Assembly: GCA_014529385.2 (NCBI GenBank)
Contig: CM043967.1
Coordinates: 129,001,182 to 129,065,181, forward strand
Direction of reading: 5' to 3'
Source of the DNA: Adiantum capillus-veneris
Lineage: Eukaryota > Streptophyta > Polypodiopsida > Polypodiales > Pteridaceae
DNA: 64,000 nucleotides
Part shown: positions 59,301 to 64,000 of the stretch, one piece after another
Layout: each line of letters begins with the position of its first letter
How positions within the stretch are numbered: position 1 is the stretch's first letter
Made by a program: the position numbers and the translations under genes
The notes under the pieces: generated by a model
Told to the model about the DNA's origin: nothing
The model's database searches: none
Seen by the model: only the letters and a program-made list of their open reading frames with translations

Positions 59301-59365
59301 AATTGATTTTGATTATGAAAATGATCATTGACTTTGTTTTAACTAGCAAACTATTTTTGTGCATC

Positions 59366-61462
59366 ATGGTGAAAGGACAAGAGTGGAGTTATGTGCATGA
59401 GTTGAAAGCTGGGAGAAATACATCTCGACTTAAATGTAAATCTTGTGGCCACGAGTTTAGTGGTAATGCAACCAAAATTAAAGAGCATTTGTTTAAAGTC
59501 CCTCGCAATGTTGAAAAGTGCGGGGCACCACCAAAAGATATTCATGAAAAATTTGCCATGTATTCTTGCAAAGTAAAGTTGATTCTTGCAGCTAAACATA
59601 AAGGTGATGTTTCTAAAGATATTCATGCGAATATTGAACCATCTGTATGCAATGAGGCAACAGAAGAGGTGTGTACCACTCAAGTAAATGATCAAAGTTC
59701 TCAATTGAACCCTCTTCATGGATATGCTTCTACATCAGGAGGAGTTCCTAGCACAAGCCAATCCGGTAGAGCGTCATCCAATGGACAGACAATGCCTGAA
59801 GCATTAGGTAAACAATGGTTGCTTGAGTTGCATTTAAAATGGACACAAGCATTTGTTGCGTGTGGCATATCGTTCAATGTTATGCGCAATCCAATATTTC
59901 AAGATTCTTTGATGAGTACAGCCAAAAAAGGATTTGTGCTTCCTAACTATAACAAGATGCGAACTGAATATCTTGATAAAGTCAAAGACAGTACTGAAGC
60001 CATTCTCAAACGCACAGTCCTAGAGTTTTTTCCAGCATATGGATGCACCATAGCATTGGATGGATGGACTAACTGTCAGAAAAAACCTTTAATCAATGTA
60101 ATGCTTATTAACCCTAGAGGGGCTATGTTCGTGGAAGCAATTGACAGCTCATTGAAAGAGAAGACTATCACCTACCTAGAAGGGGTGTATGAGTGTGCAA
60201 TTGCAAAGGCAGGTGGACCAAAGAATGTGACTGCTATTGTCATAGATAATGCGGCCAACTACAAAGGAGCAAGAAGAGCTATTCAAGTCAAGTATTCGGA
60301 GATTTCTTGGGTACCATGTGCAGCTCACACTTTAAATTTTCTTTTAAAATATATTGGTAAAATGGCATGTGTGAAGCAAAATTTATTGGATGCAAATCAT
60401 GTGGTGAAATTCGTTAGAGAGCATCAATTTTCGTATGCTCTTTTTCGAACCAAGTCACCAAATAAAGCTCTGCAAATATTTTGCGCAACAAGGTTTACTA
60501 CGGCATACTATGTTCTTGCTGCTTTGCAAGAGTTGAAGCGTGCATTGATGGAAACCTTAGCAGACAGAAGTTGGGATGGATGGCTCAGCAAGTATCCAAG
60601 TTATCAGGAATCAGCTGGTCGATGTGCACAAATAGTAAACTCGCCAGTCTTTTGGCGTAATGTAGAAAGAATAGTAACTGTGTCTAAGACATTTGTAGAT
60701 CTTTTGAGAGCAGTTGACACAGATTATTTTATTTTTGGTCAGGTCTACTGGTATATGTCAGAGGCTATACGCAAGCTAAGAGAAAATGTCAGTTTTGGTG
60801 CAAAGGATAAAGCTACCATGATTACAATTGTTAACAAGCGTTGGGTGCAGTTGCATACGCCATTGCATGGTGCGGCTTTTGTATTGGATCCTAAGTTTCA
60901 AATGCATCAGCAATCTGCCAACAAAGAAGTTATGTCCGACTTCAAAACAGTGTGCTCCCAACTCTTAGGGCACGAAGATGGAAAAACAGCTTTTGATCAG
61001 CGAGTAGATTATGCCAATAGAACTGGTATGTTTCAGGATCCGTGGCATATAGATGCCATTGGCAAAACAAGTGCACCTTTATGGTGGAAGGAGTATGGTG
61101 GAGAGAAAGTGGAGTTGCAACACATTGCAGTTAGAGTTTTATCAGTAGCTGCATCAAGTGGAAGTTGTGAACGAAATTGGTCAGCATTCAACTTTGTGCA
61201 CACGAAAAAGCGAAACAGACTTCATACTAAACGGGCTGCTGATTTAGTGTATGTTTTTTGCAATATGAGACTTATTTATAAGCCTCAAAACATTGCAACT
61301 AGAGCCGCTCAAAAGCAATATGGAGTCTTCCAAACGCATGAAGCTATTTCTGCAGAAGTTGATGATGAAGATGATATGGAATGGGAGATAGTTTCAGAAT
61401 GCTCAGATATGGACGAAGTAGATGATATGGTTGCAGTTTTTGAAGATGGAGATGATTTGTGA
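59366..61462 (+). CDS. hAT transposase, BED finger and DUF659 type
   Basis: I place the start at ATG 59366 (MVKGQEWSYVHELKAGRN), 699 residues; the frame is open 21 codons further up but those are hydrophobic and unlike the family. The BED-like finger near residues 20-45 reads CKSCGHEFSGNATKIKEHL with a later Cys. DUF659/RNase H-like catalytic region: TIALDGWTN (first Asp), then VIDNAANYKGARRA (second Asp), then WVPCAAHTLNFLLKYIG, the conserved C-x-A-H-x-L block. The C-terminal hAT dimerisation region reads VRVLSVAASSGSCERNWS and NFVHTKKRNRLHTKRAADL, where the catalytic-type E follows SC. An acidic tail ends the protein. It is cut-and-paste, nuclear. The ORF is intact with no stop or frameshift, unlike every other element here, so it may be active or used by the host. 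Confidence 0.93.
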   Translation: MVKGQEWSYVHELKAGRNTSRLKCKSCGHEFSGNATKIKEHLFKVPRNVEKCGAPPKDIHEKFAMYSCKVKLILAAKHKGDVSKDIHANIEPSVCNEATEEVCTTQVNDQSSQLNPLHGYASTSGGVPSTSQSGRASSNGQTMPEALGKQWLLELHLKWTQAFVACGISFNVMRNPIFQDSLMSTAKKGFVLPNYNKMRTEYLDKVKDSTEAILKRTVLEFFPAYGCTIALDGWTNCQKKPLINVMLINPRGAMFVEAIDSSLKEKTITYLEGVYECAIAKAGGPKNVTAIVIDNAANYKGARRAIQVKYSEISWVPCAAHTLNFLLKYIGKMACVKQNLLDANHVVKFVREHQFSYALFRTKSPNKALQIFCATRFTTAYYVLAALQELKRALMETLADRSWDGWLSKYPSYQESAGRCAQIVNSPVFWRNVERIVTVSKTFVDLLRAVDTDYFIFGQVYWYMSEAIRKLRENVSFGAKDKATMITIVNKRWVQLHTPLHGAAFVLDPKFQMHQQSANKEVMSDFKTVCSQLLGHEDGKTAFDQRVDYANRTGMFQDPWHIDAIGKTSAPLWWKEYGGEKVELQHIAVRVLSVAASSGSCERNWSAFNFVHTKKRNRLHTKRAADLVYVFCNMRLIYKPQNIATRAAQKQYGVFQTHEAISAEVDDEDDMEWEIVSECSDMDEVDDMVAVFEDGDDL

Positions 61463-61723
61463 GAGTACCATTGTAATACTTAGCAAGTTTTTGCATATGA
61501 TGAAAGAAAGTGGTATCTTGTTGTCGTTCACATCAAAACCTCTCTTTCTCTCTCTCATACGCACATATTTACTCACACACAAATATAAATTGCCAATAAT
61601 ATCTTGTCAAATAACAATTACATAAAGTCAATGTAGGTTTGAAATTACAACAAGGTTCTGGGAAATTACTCAATCGAAAAGAGTTTGATATAATTTTGAG
61701 ATTACAAAAAGCTTGTGAGTGAC
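61463..61723. other. Short spacer between convergent genes
   Basis: 3' flank of the hAT ORF and of the minus-strand ORF at 61724. CT/CA-rich, no clear terminator. The hAT right end should lie here but no inverted repeat was found. Confidence 0.5.
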
Positions 61724-62485
61724 TTATGAGTTTGATAGATTTTCTATAAGCTGGTCTATGGTAAAATCTGTAATTCCTAGCTTAGGGGATGGTTGAGCAC
61801 CATCTTTATGTGAAGTGGTAGTATCATCTGGCAAAGGTCCATACAATGATTCATATCGTTGAAGCTTTGCTTGTGCATCACCTAACTCTATTTCAAGCTC
61901 AAGAATACGGCCACGAAGCATGTACGGTGTTTCTCCTTGCCTGGCAAGGTCTTGTCCTTGGATGGCTAATTCAGTCAGTGTTTCTGTCTCTTCAGGAAGT
62001 AAAACAATAGGACGCTTGCGAGGAGGCATTGGATTATTTGCATTGCGTGCTGCCACCTTTTCTACAATGCGTCCACGTCCAACGTCAGCGGTGCCTGGAC
62101 GATCTGACCAATCCACTCTCTTCAGCAAAACATATCGAACATAGCATTGTTGGATAAAGTAAATTGCTACTTGGTTGTTGTTTGGTAGGCATCTCTCTTG
62201 TCGTATAAACCTTTGCAGCAATACACGTGCCAGTCCTTTATGTTGCAAATCAGAGAGCTTTAACGGAGCTGTATCTTTTGCATTGCCACTTATTTGAAAT
62301 AGTTGATGGTGTACAAAGTGATTAGGGAAAAGCTTTTTGCACTCTTTAAGGGTTAGTGGTTCGCCCTGCAGCTCAGATTCATCTTCTTCAATGTTCGCAA
62401 TAGTAGAAAGATCTGCTTGTCCACATCTAACTTGTTCTTCTTTAAAAATTGCATGAGCTTCAGCGTGGTTGAGTTCTTCTTCCAT
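61724..62485 (-). CDS. Unrecognised 253-residue protein
   Basis: ATG at 62485, intact to the stop at 61724. The N terminus is acidic (MEEELNHAEAHAIFKEEQVR). The middle is helical and hydrophobic-patterned (LQHKGLARVLLQRFIRQE, QVAIYFIQQCYVRYVLLKR). There is a basic stretch with RKRPIV around residue 155, then a predicted coil (RGRILELEIELGDAQAKLQR). No known domain is recognised. It lies 182 bp downstream of the kinase-like ORF on the same strand, and TATGCAG just before its ATG could be a splice acceptor, so it may be a downstream exon of the same gene. Intactness argues for recent origin or function. Confidence 0.6.
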   Translation of the reverse strand: MEEELNHAEAHAIFKEEQVRCGQADLSTIANIEEDESELQGEPLTLKECKKLFPNHFVHHQLFQISGNAKDTAPLKLSDLQHKGLARVLLQRFIRQERCLPNNNQVAIYFIQQCYVRYVLLKRVDWSDRPGTADVGRGRIVEKVAARNANNPMPPRKRPIVLLPEETETLTELAIQGQDLARQGETPYMLRGRILELEIELGDAQAKLQRYESLYGPLPDDTTTSHKDGAQPSPKLGITDFTIDQLIENLSNS

Positions 62486-62667
62486 ATCTGCATATTAGGT
62501 GAACATGTCATTACTTTTAAATACCCATTCAATTAATTTGACATTGGATAGTATATCAAATGACAAACATAGATATTTTGTTCAATTAAACATACAATTA
62601 AATCTGACACCAAAAGTAAAACAATGATGAAATCATGAGACTTGTGTTTTCATTAATCATCAGCTGG
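62486..62667 (-). other. Gap between the two minus-strand ORFs
   Basis: 182 bp, AT-rich, either intron or intergenic. On the minus strand a GT near the kinase stop and AATATGCAG near 62487 could be splice sites, but the simplest joint I tried is out of frame. Confidence 0.35.
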
Positions 62668-64000
62668 TCATAAGCCAGATGTCATTACAATGTTGTAACC
62701 CACTCTATGGGCACCATTTAAACATAAGGAGAGGTCAAAAGCGTTAGGCCAGGTTTTGGGGTTTAGGCGCTTGCCGGTTTCAAGATGAGCAAGTACATTA
62801 CTCAAAAAATGTCTCTTGCTTTGTTCTTGGGGCTCTGGTAAGCACTTCAAAATGTGTTTACATGTATGACACATGGAATAAATATCCATAGCTTTGGTCC
62901 AGGAGGGAGGATTACTAGATATACATTCGGGGGCTGCCCATGGATAATCTCTCTCATATTGTTTTCTAGTTTCTATCTGCATATCGCGTAGAGGAGGAAA
63001 ACCGGCTGTGGTATTTGTTTTGGTGCATGAACCCCAATCCACAATGCCGGCATAAACACCTTTTTCGCCAAAATGCAGCATCATATTCCGAGAGTGTAGA
63101 TCATTGTGGAGGTAGTTATGCGAATGTATATACTTTAGAGTTTGGAGGAGAGCATTCATGATCTGCAAAATATTCTCCTGGAATAGCTCTACTATTCCTG
63201 CAGTGAGTACATAATCGCGGATGACAGGTTGGCTACCGTCTGCAGTTCATTCTTTGATCCATTGCTCCACATGGCCGCCATTCCAAAATCGTGAAATGAG
63301 TATCGGTTGCTCCACGTGGCACACCATGGCAAGAGGGTAGATAATACCTCGATGTGAAATATCCAAAATTGTTGCTTCGTCTTTGACCTGTTGCTCCATG
63401 GTGGGCCCATGTAAGTGTACTTTGAACACTTTTGCAGCATACACTTGATCTTTGAAAGCGGGATGTGTGACACCCACACGCTTCACATGTGCCCATCTTC
63501 CCTCTCCTAGATGTGGAGCTTGGATATTGAAGACGGCTGTGTCGGGTAAAAGGTGTAAAATAGGTGGTAGTTGAGAGAGGTCTAATGTAGCAACGGATGA
63601 CGTTGCAGGCTCTATTCTAAGAATGATTTCTGGTTCAATAGTAGCTTCAGAAGAGCTGGCTTCCACTCTTGCACGCTTTGCTGCTCTTTCTAACTTTTCC
63701 TTGCTCTTGAACTCCGTGTAAAGCTGTTGCACAAGATGTATGCGCTCAGCTATGTTTGGCAAGGAAGTAATTGTAGGATTCTTCAGTTCTTGAAAGGTTT
63801 TCATGATCTGTCCAATGGTTTGTTTGACCATGTTTACTAAAGCACCTGATGTCAGGAGGGCTATGTCAAAAATAGCTGGTGCAAACTCTGCCTGGAGCTG
63901 CTCAAACACAGACTTGGTTAGAGTCTCTGTAAGCTGATAAAAATGCTCCGGAGCGACAGGGTTTAAACAATGCCTAATCTTTGCCTCTGACGAGTAATGG
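62668..64000 (-). CDS. Kinase-like protein with an internal TGA, partial at window edge
   Basis: The frame is open from the edge (64000) down to TGA at 63247, then continues in the same frame to 62668. N-terminal about 150 residues: helical, no known domain, with a basic patch (AAKRARVEASSSE). Kinase domain: glycine-rich loop LGEGRWAHVKRV, VAxK-like YAAKVF, a helix-C Glu in KDEATILDIS, then after the TGA the catalytic loop YLHNDLHSRN (HxD and Asn kept), VDWGS in place of DFG, and AAPEC as the APE motif. The C lobe continues with AMDIYSMCHTCKHILKCL. The metal-binding Asp is retained, so activity is possible if the TGA is an error, edited or spliced out; otherwise it is a pseudogene. The 5' end lies outside the window. 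Confidence 0.75.

Larger units (their letters stand above)
58104..61470 (+). mobile_element. hAT-family DNA transposon (limits approximate)
   Basis: Inferred from the intact transposase ORF and from subterminal palindromic repeats upstream of it (58122-58204). It cuts off the gypsy fragment at about 58081-58104. I could not identify matching terminal inverted repeats or an 8-bp target duplication, so the ends given are the outermost supported points. Confidence 0.6.

Noticed and set aside
1-64000. tRNA, rRNA and CRISPR features
   Set aside because: No cloverleaf with A and B boxes, no rRNA sequence and no regularly spaced identical repeats of CRISPR type were seen; repeats present are explained by transposons and microsatellites.

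Overview
This is a transposon-dense stretch of a plant nuclear genome. The evidence is Ty1/copia and Ty3/gypsy elements primed by plant initiator-Met-type sites, chromodomain-like integrase tails, a plant-type DUF659 hAT transposase, and almost no ordinary genes. Several LINE copies carry a coiled-coil ORF1 of a kind better known from animals, so a large-genome non-seed plant such as a fern is my guess. The lineage call is low confidence.

Region 1 (1-22167) is a three-level nest. A ~20.7 kb minus-strand LTR retrotransposon (1444-22162, LTRs of 920 and 906 bp, target duplication ACACC, Asp-tRNA-like primer site) carries an unrecognised multi-stop ORF instead of visible pol. Into it went a minus-strand Ty3/gypsy element with 154 bp LTRs (4562-14411, duplication GAGTG). 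Into that went a 5'-truncated plus-strand gypsy (7411-11398). A solo LTR-like block (17366-18077) also splits the orphan ORF.

Region 2 (22168-34430) holds the 3' end of a LINE (minus strand) split by a young copia element (23675-28844, LTRs differing at about 5 of 322 positions, duplication TTGCA), then a decayed SWIM-finger gene resembling Mutator-like transposases, then AT-rich spacer with CA and TA microsatellites.

Region 3 (34436-47272) is a head-to-tail run of three minus-strand LINE-derived units. Each junction lies in a (GA)n/(CT)n tract. The units are an ORF1 5' half, an ORF1-only element, and a LINE with ORF1 and ORF2. The last is interrupted by a second copia element (37525-43048, duplication TGATT). 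The GA-rich 5' ends contain repeated monomers.

Region 4 (48388-58080) contains an LTR-like block, a long decayed minus-strand frame with coiled coil (48969-52689) broken by a small inverted-repeat element, a roughly 283-bp repeat series each carrying a 22-bp palindrome (52740-53740), and a gypsy fragment in which an aspartic-protease domain follows the integrase in frame.

Region 5 (58081-64000) has the only long intact ORF that looks possibly functional, a hAT transposase (59366-61462), followed by two minus-strand genes: an unrecognised 253-residue ORF and a kinase-like ORF running off the window edge with one internal TGA.

Most coding sequence here is selfish DNA. The hAT ORF and perhaps the two terminal ORFs are the candidates for live or host-used genes.
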